Origin: Moraxellaceae bacterium UBA2032
Lineage (GTDB): Bacteria > Pseudomonadota > Gammaproteobacteria > Pseudomonadales > Moraxellaceae
Direction of reading: 5' to 3'
DNA: 22,518 nucleotides
Assembly: GCA_002333125.1 (NCBI GenBank)
Contig: DDBM01000253.1
Span: 1,755-24,272, forward strand
Shown: positions 6,723 to 14,614 of the stretch, piece after piece
Position numbering within the stretch: position 1 is the stretch's first letter
Layout of the letters: the number at the start of each line of letters is the position of its first letter
Position numbers and translations under genes: made by a program
Notes under the pieces: model-generated
Told to the model about the DNA's origin: nothing
Database searches by the model: none
The model's input: the letters and a program-made list of their open reading frames with translations, nothing else

Positions 6723-8480
6723 TTAAGACGAATGCTCCTCATCATCTAAAGTTTCCATTAAGGCAATCTGTAAGCGTGAATGTAGCTTGACAAAACGACT
6801 CCATAACAATGGCACTAACAGCGCAAACAACACCAAAATAACCCACAGCAAATTAGCGGGCGGTAAAATACTGGCACTTAAACCTGTTACCAAAATCAAT
6901 ATGACCAATATCGCGACAATCGGAATCACTTCCGAAATCACTTTGCGTACCTGCATAGTATATTGACCTGCCTTTTCGGGCTTTACCCCCATCTCGGCTA
7001 GCAACATACTTAAGGCTTTTAACTTACGATACGCCGCGATTAAAAATGGCAAAGCAAGCAAAAATGTACCACTCCAAATAACGGTTTTTTCTAAACCTTC
7101 ATGAACCAACAACGCAGGCAAATGACTTTCTAGCACTGTCGTAAAAGAAGCACTCACCAAAAATACCGCAATCACTACCGCAAAATTCATCAGCACATGA
7201 ATCACAATACGCCGAATAATTTGTGCAATAATAATGTTATCGCCACGCGGTTGAATACTTTGCAACCATGTAGTGTAGGCATTCGCAACTTGTGTTACCG
7301 ACAAAGGAATAATCTTTGCCACTTGTACAGCACTATTATCGGCAGAACGAATTAAAAACGGTGTGGTAAAAGCGGTAATTGCCGCCACCGCCACCGCTAT
7401 TGGGTATAAAAAATCACTGGTGACTTTTAAGCTAATGCCTAATGAGGCAATAATAAACGAAAACTCACCAATATTGGCCAAGCCCATACCTACTTGCAGC
7501 GAGGTTTTACCGTTTTGTCCTGCCACAAATGAGGCAATGCTGGCACTTAAAATTTTGCCAATAATCACCGCACAAGCAATCACAATAATAGGCACAGGAT
7601 GCTCGGTTAACACATCAGGATTAAACAATAAGCCAATCGCCACAAAAAATATGGCACTAAACATATCGCGTATTGGTTCAATCAAATGTTCAACTTTTTT
7701 GACTTGGCGTGACTCGGCAATGACTGCGCCAATTAAAAAAGCACCTAATGCCATGCTGTATTGCAGCTTCATGACCAATAAACAAAAACCAAATAACAAA
7801 CCCAACACCGTGACTAACAACATTTCTGGGCTTTTAAATTTATCGACATAATTAAGTAAACGCGGAATAGTCACTAAACCCACTAATAACGATACCACCA
7901 TAAATAATACTAATTTACTGAGTGTGGTTACCACCGCCCCTGCACTTAATGCACCACTAGTCGCAATACCCGATAGCAACACAATAAGCGCAATCGCAAT
8001 GATATCTTCAACCAACAACACTCCAAATATAAGCTGTGCAAAGGGATGATTTTTAAGATTTAACTCATCTAAGGCTTTAACAATAATCGTGGTTGACGAA
8101 ATAGCCATCATTGCGCCTAAAAACAGCGCGTCCATCGACTTCCAACCAAAAAGCTGTGCAATTTGGTAACCCACAAACATCATTAAGGTGGTTTCTATAA
8201 AACCAGCCGCTAAAGCTGACACTCCAACTCGGCTCAATTTTTTTAAATTAAACTCTAAGCCCAACGAAAACAGCAAAAACATTAAGCCTAATTCGGCTAA
8301 GGTATGAATAGTATCTTGGTCATGAATTAACGCAAAAGGTGGCGTATGAGGGCCAATCAACACCCCAGCCAAAATATATCCCAATACCACAGGCAATTTA
8401 AGTTGATGAAACAATAACGTCACCAAGCCTGCCACCAACATAATAACGGCTAAGTCTTGAACAAATGCCTCTGCGTGCAT
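6723..8480 (-). CDS. CPA2-family cation:proton antiporter without RCK domain
   Basis: An inner-membrane transporter of 585 residues. Residues 1-380 form the Na+/H+ exchanger-type core with about 12 helices. It includes GLMFLLFSLGLEFNL (65-79), SSTTIIVKAL (128-137), the ion-site region VEDI with Asp159, and GLANIGEFSFI (333-343). It should exchange K+ or Na+ for H+. In the KefB, KefC and YbaL proteins the next part is a cytoplasmic NAD-binding TrkA-N domain that gates the channel. Here it is replaced by about 200 residues with four more predicted helices (about 424-445, 466-484, 517-536, 543-561) and a short acidic tail. It starts 14 bases after the slyX stop and forms an operon with it. AGGAG lies just before the ATG. 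The family is certain; the transported ion and the role of the extra membrane part are not. Confidence 0.88.
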   Translation of the reverse strand: MHAEAFVQDLAVIMLVAGLVTLLFHQLKLPVVLGYILAGVLIGPHTPPFALIHDQDTIHTLAELGLMFLLFSLGLEFNLKKLSRVGVSALAAGFIETTLMMFVGYQIAQLFGWKSMDALFLGAMMAISSTTIIVKALDELNLKNHPFAQLIFGVLLVEDIIAIALIVLLSGIATSGALSAGAVVTTLSKLVLFMVVSLLVGLVTIPRLLNYVDKFKSPEMLLVTVLGLLFGFCLLVMKLQYSMALGAFLIGAVIAESRQVKKVEHLIEPIRDMFSAIFFVAIGLLFNPDVLTEHPVPIIVIACAVIIGKILSASIASFVAGQNGKTSLQVGMGLANIGEFSFIIASLGISLKVTSDFLYPIAVAVAAITAFTTPFLIRSADNSAVQVAKIIPLSVTQVANAYTTWLQSIQPRGDNIIIAQIIRRIVIHVLMNFAVVIAVFLVSASFTTVLESHLPALLVHEGLEKTVIWSGTFLLALPFLIAAYRKLKALSMLLAEMGVKPEKAGQYTMQVRKVISEVIPIVAILVILILVTGLSASILPPANLLWVILVLFALLVPLLWSRFVKLHSRLQIALMETLDDEEHSS

Positions 8481-8494
8481 ACATACTCCTAAAA

Positions 8495-8710
8495 TTAATA
8501 ATGTGGTGGTGGGACTTCTTGTGCTAAATCGGCAATATCAGAGGGCTGTAACGACTTAAACTGTTGATACAATAGTTGTACTTGCTGCTGTAATAAGTCA
8601 AGCTGTTGCTGTTGCCCTATCACAATTTGATTCAGCGTTTCGACCAAATCATCTTGAAAAGCGAGTTTTATCTCTACATTGCTTAGTTGCTCATGTATAT
8701 CCGTCATCAT
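8495..8710 (-). CDS. slyX: SlyX family protein
   Basis: 71 residues. Mostly one long coiled-coil helix rich in Gln and Leu (about 20-52), ending in LQPSDIADLAQEVPPPHY, which closely resembles the C-terminus of E. coli SlyX. The function of SlyX is unknown; it is a small soluble protein. Two ATG codons in a row are possible starts: GAGG is 4 bases from the first and 7 from the second, so the true start may be 3 bases further in. It leads an operon with the antiporter gene. In E. coli, slyX lies near kefB, so this link is conserved in a loose form. Confidence 0.9.
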   Translation of the reverse strand: MMTDIHEQLSNVEIKLAFQDDLVETLNQIVIGQQQQLDLLQQQVQLLYQQFKSLQPSDIADLAQEVPPPHY

Positions 8711-8854
8711 ATTTCCTCAAAAAAATAGACTTTACTTTGCCCAAATAGCCCGATACTTGTTACCATGCACCGCCATCTTTTTACAAGTGATGAGTTGTGC
8801 CTTTATCGCTGCTTTAAATTGGCTTATTTCGTTTTTACAGGTTTTTTTGTCATT

Positions 8855-10744
8855 ATGTCTTTACTCTCTTTTCGTGCCGTATCGTTAAGTTTTGGTGGCC
8901 CTTTTTTACTAAATCAAGCTGATTTTAGTTTAGAACGTGGCGAGCGTGTGTGTATTTTAGGACGTAATGGCGAAGGTAAATCGAGCTTATTAAAACTGCT
9001 CACAGGTGAAAACATCGCCGACAGTGGCGAAATTAGTCGTCAACAAAATTTAGTGATTGCGTCGTTATCGCAAGAAGTGCCACATAGTTTAACAGGTGAT
9101 GTATTTGATATTGTAGCCGATGGCTTTGGTGCGGCCGCAGGTTTATTACAAAAATATCATCATTTAAGCCATGCCTGTGAATTAGGTGATATGGATGCCT
9201 GTATGGGGCTAGGCGACATTCAAAGTGATATGGATGCCCAAAACAGTTGGTCGCTGCAACATAAAGTTGAACAAATATTAAGCCGCATGGAGTTAGACGG
9301 CGACGCTACACTCGAGTCATTATCGGGTGGTCGTAAACGCCGTGTGATGTTAGCCCGTGCCTTAGTACAAGACCCCGACATTTTATTATTAGACGAACCC
9401 ACCAACCATTTAGACGTAGCAAGCATTCAATGGCTTGAGACTTTTTTAGCTAGTTATAACGGCACTGTTATCTTTATTAGCCATGACCGCGCCTTTATTG
9501 ACCGTGTAGCTACGCGTGTGGTCGAATTAGACCGAGGCATTTTACGTAGCTTTGTGGGCAGTTATAGCCAGTATTTAATCGAAAAACCGCAAATACTTGA
9601 CGCAGAAGCCAAACAAAATGCGGTGTTTGATAAAAAATTAGCCGAAGAAGAAGTCTGGATTCGACAAGGTATTAAAGCGCGTCGTGTCCGTAACGAAGGC
9701 CGTGTCCGCGCCTTAATAGAATTACGCAAAGAGCGTAGTGACCGCCGCGAACGTGTTGGTAATGCACAAGTCACGATTCAAGAAGCCGAAAAGTCAGGCA
9801 AGTTAGTGTTTGAGATTAAAAACGTTACTGTGACCGCAGGCGACAAAACACTGGTTAAAAACTTTAGCGCAATGGTGATGCGCGGCGACAAAATTGGCTT
9901 ATTGGGCGAAAATGGCATTGGTAAAACCAGTCTTATTCGTGTCATTTTAGGCGAAAATCCTGCCGCTGAGGGCGAGATTCATGTAGGCACTAAATTAGAA
10001 GTCGCTTACTTTGACCAATTGCGTAATCAGCTTGATGACGAAAAAACCGTTATCGAAAACATTGCTCATGGTTCAGACTTTATAGAAATCAATGGCGAAC
10101 GCAAACACGCGCTAAGCTACTTACAAGACTTTTTGTTTTCGCCACAACGCGCACGCACGCCTGTTAAAGCCTTATCGGGTGGTGAGCGTAATCGGGTGTT
10201 ATTAGCGCGTTTATTTAGCAAGCCGTCTAATGTGTTAGTGATGGACGAACCCACCAACGACTTAGATATCGAAACCTTAGAGCTATTAGAAGAACGCTTA
10301 ATGGCTTATCAAGGCACTGTGTTATTAATTAGCCATGACCGTGCTTTTTTAGATAACGTTGTGACCGATACATGGGCATTTATGGGCAATAGTGTGGTTG
10401 AGGAGTTTGTTGGTGGTTATCAAGATTGGTTACGTCAAACAAGTAACCGCACCGTAAAAGCAAGCAACAACTCAGCTCAAACCGTAACTCAGCCGCTACA
10501 AAACAAAGAAAAATCCACAAACACCAAGCGAAAACTAAGCTACAATGAGCAGCGTGAGCTTGAGGCTTTGCCTACAAAAATAGCAGCTTTGGAACAAGAA
10601 CAACAACAATTACAACATCAGCTTAATGATGTAAACTTTTACGCACAACACCCCGACAACGCCGTCTTAGCTAGTCAACGTCTGGGGCAAATAGAAGAAG
10701 AGTTGCTGACCTTGTTAGAACGTTGGACGCTTTTAGACGCGTAA
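8855..10744 (+). CDS. uup: ABC-F ATPase Uup
   Basis: A cytoplasmic protein of 629 residues with two ABC ATPase domains and no membrane part. First domain: Walker A GRNGEGKS (36-43), signature LSGGRKRR (156-163), Walker B ILLLDEPTNHLD (about 176-187). Second domain: Walker A GENGIGKT (351-358), signature LSGGERNR (from 440), Walker B VLVMDEPTNDLD (from 460). A linker with basic repeats (about 270-310) joins them. The C-terminus (about 555-629) is the coiled-coil, DNA-binding tail that separates Uup from other ABC-F proteins. Uup acts on ribosomes and stalled forks and limits precise transposon excision. The start MSLLSFRAVSLSFGGP fits the family; an open frame 90 bases further upstream is not family-like. 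No strong Shine-Dalgarno is visible, so translation may be weak. It is divergent from slyX. Confidence 0.92.
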   Translation: MSLLSFRAVSLSFGGPFLLNQADFSLERGERVCILGRNGEGKSSLLKLLTGENIADSGEISRQQNLVIASLSQEVPHSLTGDVFDIVADGFGAAAGLLQKYHHLSHACELGDMDACMGLGDIQSDMDAQNSWSLQHKVEQILSRMELDGDATLESLSGGRKRRVMLARALVQDPDILLLDEPTNHLDVASIQWLETFLASYNGTVIFISHDRAFIDRVATRVVELDRGILRSFVGSYSQYLIEKPQILDAEAKQNAVFDKKLAEEEVWIRQGIKARRVRNEGRVRALIELRKERSDRRERVGNAQVTIQEAEKSGKLVFEIKNVTVTAGDKTLVKNFSAMVMRGDKIGLLGENGIGKTSLIRVILGENPAAEGEIHVGTKLEVAYFDQLRNQLDDEKTVIENIAHGSDFIEINGERKHALSYLQDFLFSPQRARTPVKALSGGERNRVLLARLFSKPSNVLVMDEPTNDLDIETLELLEERLMAYQGTVLLISHDRAFLDNVVTDTWAFMGNSVVEEFVGGYQDWLRQTSNRTVKASNNSAQTVTQPLQNKEKSTNTKRKLSYNEQRELEALPTKIAALEQEQQQLQHQLNDVNFYAQHPDNAVLASQRLGQIEEELLTLLERWTLLDA

Positions 10745-10751
10745 TAATAAC

Positions 10752-10780
10752 GAGCTTAACATCGAATGATGTCTAAGCTC
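10752..10780 (+). terminator. hairpin after uup
   Basis: GAGCTTAACATC (10752-10763) pairs with GATGT-C-TAAGCTC (10768-10780): 12 pairs with a single bulged C and a GAAT loop, eight bases after the uup stop. A T-run is missing, so it may be a weak terminator or an RNA 3'-end protector. Confidence 0.55.
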
Positions 10781-10792
10781 CACCAATCTGCT

Positions 10793-10823
10793 TTGTAAAA
10801 ATAACAGCGTCAATAATTACAAT
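10793..10823 (+). promoter_or_regulatory. possible promoter of lipoprotein-hydrolase pair
   Basis: TTGTAA (10793-10798) and TACAAT (10818-10823), 19 bases apart, end 27 bases before the lipoprotein start. The -10 is good, the spacing is long. Confidence 0.3.
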
Positions 10824-10850
10824 AGATTAGCTTTGATTGAGGAGATAACA

Positions 10851-11570
10851 ATGAAACGCGGATGGCTTGGTTTGGCTGTAGCGGCTAGTATCGTTCTTGG
10901 GGGCTGCGCTCATGCTCCCTCCCCCAAACAAATGCAAAGTTTTTACAATGCTCCCTCCGATGCTTATACCTTGAGTTTAAGCAGTCCCGCTATTATTGGT
11001 TCTGTTTCGATGACCGAACAATGCGAGCCTTATGGTGGTAGCGTTAATTTATGGGACAGTAAAAATCGTTTTTTTAGGATTGATTACTTAAACTTTATTG
11101 AACACCCTGTTGTACGCTCACCCTCTTTTGCCAACGACCGTACCCTTAATGAATTAGTCATGGGTTACTACCAAGACAATGTATTACCCAAACAAAAACA
11201 AATTCTTAAGCATCAAATTTTGTTCCGTGACACAGTAAACAGCACCATGGGCGAAGGCTTATTAACCATTTTAAGCCTAGAAATGAACAAAGATGACATT
11301 CCTCAAGACACCTTAGACAACACCGTTTATTATGGTTTTTTTATTTTTAGACGTGGTGACTTTGCCTATATTGTGCAACATCGCCAAGAAATTTATCAAC
11401 CCGAACGTATGAAAGCCATGCTCGTAACCCTTGCCGAAAGCATGAGTATTCCAGGTAAAAACTCGTTTGCACTTAATAGTGGCACCATAAAAAGTGTTGA
11501 TAAAATGTTTAACTCCGACACCGAAATTGAGGCATGGAAAAAAACCATGCTTTGCGCCAGTAAAAAATGA
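10851..11570 (+). CDS. lipoprotein of unknown function
   Basis: 239 residues. The start MKRGWLGLAVAASIVLGGC is a lipoprotein signal peptide with lipobox LGGC and Cys19 as the lipid-bearing residue. No Asp follows the Cys, so outer-membrane sorting is likely. GAGGAG lies 6 bases before this ATG; an in-frame start at 10833 would put useless residues before the signal peptide. The mature part is mixed alpha/beta, with Cys43 or so in EQCEPYGGSVNLWD and a C-terminal CASKK, which could form a disulfide. It also has a mid segment DTVYYGFFIFRRGDFAYIVQH that looks like beta strands. I do not recognise the family. Its stop overlaps the start of the hydrolase gene (ATGA), so the two are translated together. 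Confidence 0.8.
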   Translation: MKRGWLGLAVAASIVLGGCAHAPSPKQMQSFYNAPSDAYTLSLSSPAIIGSVSMTEQCEPYGGSVNLWDSKNRFFRIDYLNFIEHPVVRSPSFANDRTLNELVMGYYQDNVLPKQKQILKHQILFRDTVNSTMGEGLLTILSLEMNKDDIPQDTLDNTVYYGFFIFRRGDFAYIVQHRQEIYQPERMKAMLVTLAESMSIPGKNSFALNSGTIKSVDKMFNSDTEIEAWKKTMLCASKK

Positions 11571-12445
11571 AAACAGTCGCACTTAATCTGTCACCCTCTT
11601 TTGCCCTTAATGTTCGCATTTGGGGTAAAGAAAATCTACATACACCTACCTTAGTCATGGTGCATGGCTTTCCTGATAACAGCTTGATTTGGCAACGCAT
11701 TGCTGAGCGTTTAGCCCCATTGTTTAGGGTTATTGCCTATGATGTGCGCGGTGCAGGTGACTCCAGTATTCCTAAAGCCACCCAAGACTATAAAATCAAG
11801 TATTTGGTTGAAGATTTAGCAGCAGTTATTAATCATTTTAGCCCTACTCAAAAAGTCCATTTAGTTGGCCATGATTGGGGTTCGATTCAATGTTGGGAGG
11901 CAGTCACAACGCCTCTTTTACAACACAAAATTGCTTCTTTTACCTCTATTTCTGGCCCTAGTTTAGACCATGCTGCTTATTGGATGAGAAATGGCTTAAT
12001 ACACGGCTCAATGGATGCAAAAGTTAAAATTCTCAATCAATTAGCTCACTCTTGGTACATTGCGGCGTTTCATTTACCCTTAGCCAGTAAAGTCACTTGG
12101 CGTATCGCTTTTAATAAATGGCCTGCGCGTGTTGCTAAATTTAAAGCCTTACAGGGTGAGGATTTTGCCTCTCAAGCCAATGATGGCGCACAAGGCGTTA
12201 AATTATATCGAGCAAATTTTATTGAGCGTTTGTTTAAACCTCAAGAACGCAAAACAGATATTCCCATACAGCTAATTATTCCTACCAAAGATAAGTTTGT
12301 GACCGCAGGTTTGTTTGATGATTTAGCACACTGGGCAAGCCATGTTTGGCGACACGAGATTGATGCCGAACATTGGGTACAACGCACTCACCCCGATGAG
12401 ATTAGTGCGTATATTCGAGAGTTTATTGATTTTATTGAGACTTAA
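11567..12445 (+). CDS. alpha/beta hydrolase, epoxide-hydrolase-like
   Basis: 292 residues, one alpha/beta hydrolase domain with a cap. The oxyanion-hole motif is HGFPDN (33-38). The nucleophile elbow is GHDWGS (101-106), so the nucleophile is Asp103, not Ser. This is typical of epoxide hydrolases and haloalkane dehalogenases. The likely acid is Asp242 (PTKDKF) and the catalytic His is His269 (AEHW). Cap tyrosines that would activate an epoxide may be Tyr164 (HSWY) and Tyr214 (KLYRANF); their presence favours epoxide hydrolase over dehalogenase. There is no signal peptide, so it is cytoplasmic. The substrate is unknown. The domain resembles the N-terminal hydrolase part of some hydrolase/short-chain-dehydrogenase fusions, but no dehydrogenase follows. 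Coupled to the lipoprotein gene by a 4-base overlap. Confidence 0.85.
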   Translation: MKTVALNLSPSFALNVRIWGKENLHTPTLVMVHGFPDNSLIWQRIAERLAPLFRVIAYDVRGAGDSSIPKATQDYKIKYLVEDLAAVINHFSPTQKVHLVGHDWGSIQCWEAVTTPLLQHKIASFTSISGPSLDHAAYWMRNGLIHGSMDAKVKILNQLAHSWYIAAFHLPLASKVTWRIAFNKWPARVAKFKALQGEDFASQANDGAQGVKLYRANFIERLFKPQERKTDIPIQLIIPTKDKFVTAGLFDDLAHWASHVWRHEIDAEHWVQRTHPDEISAYIREFIDFIET

Positions 12446-12503
12446 GAGATAGCACCCCCACTAATATGGCCTTTGTGGAGGCACTAAAATTCTGATTCAT
12501 TAG

Positions 12504-12917
12504 CTATCGTAACGCGCCAACATAGTGATGCGCCACTTCTTCCTCTATTTCTCCAGTATGCTCTACAACAGAAGATAAAACAGGCATCTCTGGTAAGGTT
12601 GCCTGCTTCTTTTTAAATGACCGCAAAGTCATACTAAAAATATCATCTTTATCCTTCTCTACAACTAGCTTTTCCTCAGGCTCCACTGCTTTAGGCTCTA
12701 TGCTTGGGTATTCATGCGCTAACAATATTTCAAAGCGCACGATTATTTTCAAAATTTCCACATCTGCTTCGCGTCCTGCCAATTGTAAAATTTCACGCGC
12801 ATAATCATGGTTTTTGGCCATGTACACAGCATCAACAACACGGCCATAGCGTCGCATACGCACATATAATTGTGATGCCAAACTAAAAAATTCTGGGTTT
12901 ATCACTGCATCATTCAT
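12504..12917 (-). CDS. hypothetical protein, unrecognised
   Basis: 138 residues from the preferred start. The N-terminal half (about 1-60) is helical: MNDAVINPEFFSLASQLYVR, then MRRYGRVVDAVYMAKNHDYAREILQLA, with the look of a small conserved helical module. The second half is acidic and then Lys-rich, probably disordered (EEKLVVEKDKDD, then SFKKKQ). No signal peptide, membrane helix or catalytic motif. The ATG at 12917 is favoured because GGAG lies 10 bases upstream; an ATG at 12950 has no ribosome site and touches the terminator of amtB. The gene points the same way as amtB and starts 34 bases after that terminator, so it is probably expressed by read-through or at a low level. Coding quality is good, and I trust it as a real gene; function unknown. 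Confidence 0.7.
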   Translation of the reverse strand: MNDAVINPEFFSLASQLYVRMRRYGRVVDAVYMAKNHDYAREILQLAGREADVEILKIIVRFEILLAHEYPSIEPKAVEPEEKLVVEKDKDDIFSMTLRSFKKKQATLPEMPVLSSVVEHTGEIEEEVAHHYVGALR

Positions 12918-12950
12918 TTGTGTCATTCTCCACATAATTGAAGAAACCAT

Positions 12951-12976
12951 GAAAAACTAAGGCAAGCCTCAGTTTT
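12951..12976 (-). terminator. rho-independent terminator of amtB
   Basis: On the minus strand AAACTGAGG (12975-12967), loop CTTG, CCTTAGTTT (12962-12954) forms a 9-bp stem with one G-U pair. The right arm runs into two more T bases, giving TTTTT before a C. It starts 19 bases after the amtB stop. Confidence 0.7.
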
Positions 12977-12994
12977 AAATTTTGGCATTAAAAC

Positions 12995-14314
12995 TTAAGG
13001 CACTTGCTCACCATGTTGTGTTAAATCTAAGCCAATAACCTCATGCTCCGCATCAACACGCAAGCCAATTGTCCAATCAATAACGGTTAAAATAATCCAT
13101 GACACGACAGCACTATAAACTAAGGTGCTAAACACACTGATGGCCTGTATGCTTAAACTTGCATCAACACCCGACAGATGCTTTTGAGCAAAAACCCCCG
13201 TCAACAACGCACCAATAATACCGCCGATACCATGAATCCCAAACACATCTAAAGAATCATCTGCACCTAACATCCGCTTTAAGCCAGTTGCTCCCCAATA
13301 GCAGCAAACACCCGCAATAAAGCCCATCATTAATGCCGCTTTAACCTCAACAAAACCTGATGCTGGGGTGATGGCAACTAAGCCCGCCACTGCACCAGAA
13401 CACGCCCCTAATAACGAAGCCTTACCACGACGCAACCATTCTACTAACATCCAGCCCAATGCCCCAGTTGCGGCAGCCACTTGTGTGACTAGCATGGCTA
13501 AACCTGCACGACTATCGGCAGCTGCCGCTGAGCCTGCATTAAATCCAAACCAACCCACCCACAAGAATGAGGCTCCAATTAATGTGTATCCTAAGTTATT
13601 CGGAAAAAATGGCTCAGTTCCATAACCTTTACGCTTACCCAACATATAAGCACACACTAAACCAGCCGCGCCTGCATTAATATGTACCACGGTGCCACCT
13701 GCAAAATCTAATGCACCCATCGTTGCCAACCAACCACTAGGCTCCCATACCCAATGTGCCACAGGCGCGTAAACAAAAATCGACCACAACACCATAAATA
13801 CCACAATGGCAGAAAAACGCATTCTTTCGGCAAAGGCACCTGTAATGAGTGCTGGGGTAATAATGGCAAAACTGAGCTGAAACATGACCCACACGGACTC
13901 AGGAATATTGGGCGCAATATGACTCACACTCACCAAGCCTTGTACTTTATCAAAGCTCATGCCATCCAAAAATACACGACTAAAACCACCCAAGTAAGGG
14001 GTAGAACCTGCGGTAAATACTAGGCTATAGCCAATCACCACCCAAACCACCGTAATTAATGCACAGATAGCAAAACTTTGCAGCGCTGTACTAAGCACAT
14101 TTTTTTTACGCACCATACCTGCATAAAACAATGCCAAACCAGGAATTGTCATCAATAAAACTAAAGCGGTAGAGGTCAACATCCATGCTGTGTCTCCTGC
14201 ACTAATTTTATCGGTGCTAATGACATAAGGACTTGTTTCTGCGAGGACTAACGAGGGCGCACACATGACCGTTGCAAGTAACAGGTAACGCAACATATCA
14301 AAAGAGCGTTTCAT
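12995..14314 (-). CDS. amtB: ammonium transporter
   Basis: 439 residues. A cleavable signal peptide (1-25, ending LVLA) precedes the usual 11 membrane helices of Amt proteins. It moves ammonium across the inner membrane as a trimer. The twin pore histidines are His211 (VVHINAGAAG) and about His361 (FGIHGIGG). Other family blocks are FYAGMVRKKN (63-72), FQLSFAIITPALITGAFAER (145-164) and WVGWFGFNAGS. The ATG at 14314 has GGAG 9 bases upstream; the TTG at 14329 lies across that ribosome site and is unlikely. Unlike E. coli there is no glnK next to it. A sigma-54 promoter and an NtrC-like site upstream mean induction under nitrogen limitation. A terminator follows. Confidence 0.95.
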   Translation of the reverse strand: MKRSFDMLRYLLLATVMCAPSLVLAETSPYVISTDKISAGDTAWMLTSTALVLLMTIPGLALFYAGMVRKKNVLSTALQSFAICALITVVWVVIGYSLVFTAGSTPYLGGFSRVFLDGMSFDKVQGLVSVSHIAPNIPESVWVMFQLSFAIITPALITGAFAERMRFSAIVVFMVLWSIFVYAPVAHWVWEPSGWLATMGALDFAGGTVVHINAGAAGLVCAYMLGKRKGYGTEPFFPNNLGYTLIGASFLWVGWFGFNAGSAAAADSRAGLAMLVTQVAAATGALGWMLVEWLRRGKASLLGACSGAVAGLVAITPASGFVEVKAALMMGFIAGVCCYWGATGLKRMLGADDSLDVFGIHGIGGIIGALLTGVFAQKHLSGVDASLSIQAISVFSTLVYSAVVSWIILTVIDWTIGLRVDAEHEVIGLDLTQHGEQVP

Positions 14315-14351
14315 AAGAGATAACTCCAAATTTGGCTTCTACTTATAAACA

Positions 14352-14369
14352 ATGCAAATTTGAGGCCAA
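14352..14369 (-). promoter_or_regulatory. sigma-54 (-24/-12) promoter of amtB
   Basis: On the minus strand TTGGCCTCAAATTTGCAT has GG and GC exactly 10 bases apart inside TTGGC and TTTGCA, the invariant spacing of RpoN promoters. The predicted start of transcription is near 14342, giving a leader of about 28 bases. Confidence 0.75.
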
Positions 14370-14386
14370 CTATAAAATATTATGTT

Positions 14387-14410
14387 TGCGTCATTTATGC
14401 CCATGACGCA
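14387..14410. promoter_or_regulatory. inverted repeat between sigma-54 promoter and NtrC site
   Basis: TGCGTCAT (14387-14394) and ATGACGCA (14403-14410) are perfect inverted copies 8 bases apart, about 50-65 bases before the predicted transcription start. The right arm overlaps the NtrC-like site. A second regulator may compete there. Confidence 0.5.
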
Positions 14411-14422
14411 CTGTCTTTGTGC
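14408..14422. promoter_or_regulatory. NtrC-like binding site
   Basis: GCAC-N7-GTGC, the same spacing as the strong NtrC sites of the E. coli glnA promoter. Its centre is about 73 bases upstream of the predicted sigma-54 start, a workable distance for an enhancer. I did not find a second full site. Confidence 0.6.
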
Positions 14423-14561
14423 TGCAACTATTTGCTTATTTGTCAGTCAATTGTGAGTCAAATAGTTAAAAAGCTTAGAGATGACTCGTTTTATGAGTAA
14501 AAAGAGGGCATTAAAATAAGGGGAACTGGCAGTCACTTGTGCGCCAATTTGTAGCGAGTTG

Positions 14562-14599
14562 ATAGTGCTAAGTGCTGCAAATGCAAACCTTAGCACTAT
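14562..14599 (-). terminator. hairpin after hemE
   Basis: ATAGTGCTAAG and CTTAGCACTAT are perfect 11-bp inverted repeats around a 16-base loop that has its own TGC/GCA pairing. It starts 15 bases past the hemE stop on the minus strand. No T-run follows, so it may stop transcription weakly or protect the 3' end. Confidence 0.6.
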
Positions 14600-14614
14600 T
14601 AGAACTATATTAGA

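Larger units (their letters stand above)
14315..14614. other. amtB control region and hemE 3' end
   Basis: Exactly 300 bases without a gene. In transcription order on the minus strand it holds the hemE terminator hairpin, an unremarkable stretch of about 140 bases, an NtrC-like palindrome, an 8+8 inverted repeat, a sigma-54 promoter and a short amtB leader. I found no glnK or other small gene in it. Confidence 0.7.

Noticed and set aside
7363..7851. Open frame of 162 codons opposite the antiporter gene
   Set aside because: It mirrors the hydrophobic codons of the antiporter core and has no ribosome site or domain pattern of its own.
8765..8854. N-terminal extension of uup by 30 codons
   Set aside because: The extension is Cys/Phe-rich and unlike any Uup; the family start MSLLSFRAVSLSFGG fits the ATG at 8855.
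12451..12484. Hairpin between the hydrolase gene and the unknown gene
   Set aside because: Arms GCACCCCCAC and GTGGAGGCAC pair at only 7 of 10 positions and no T-run follows.
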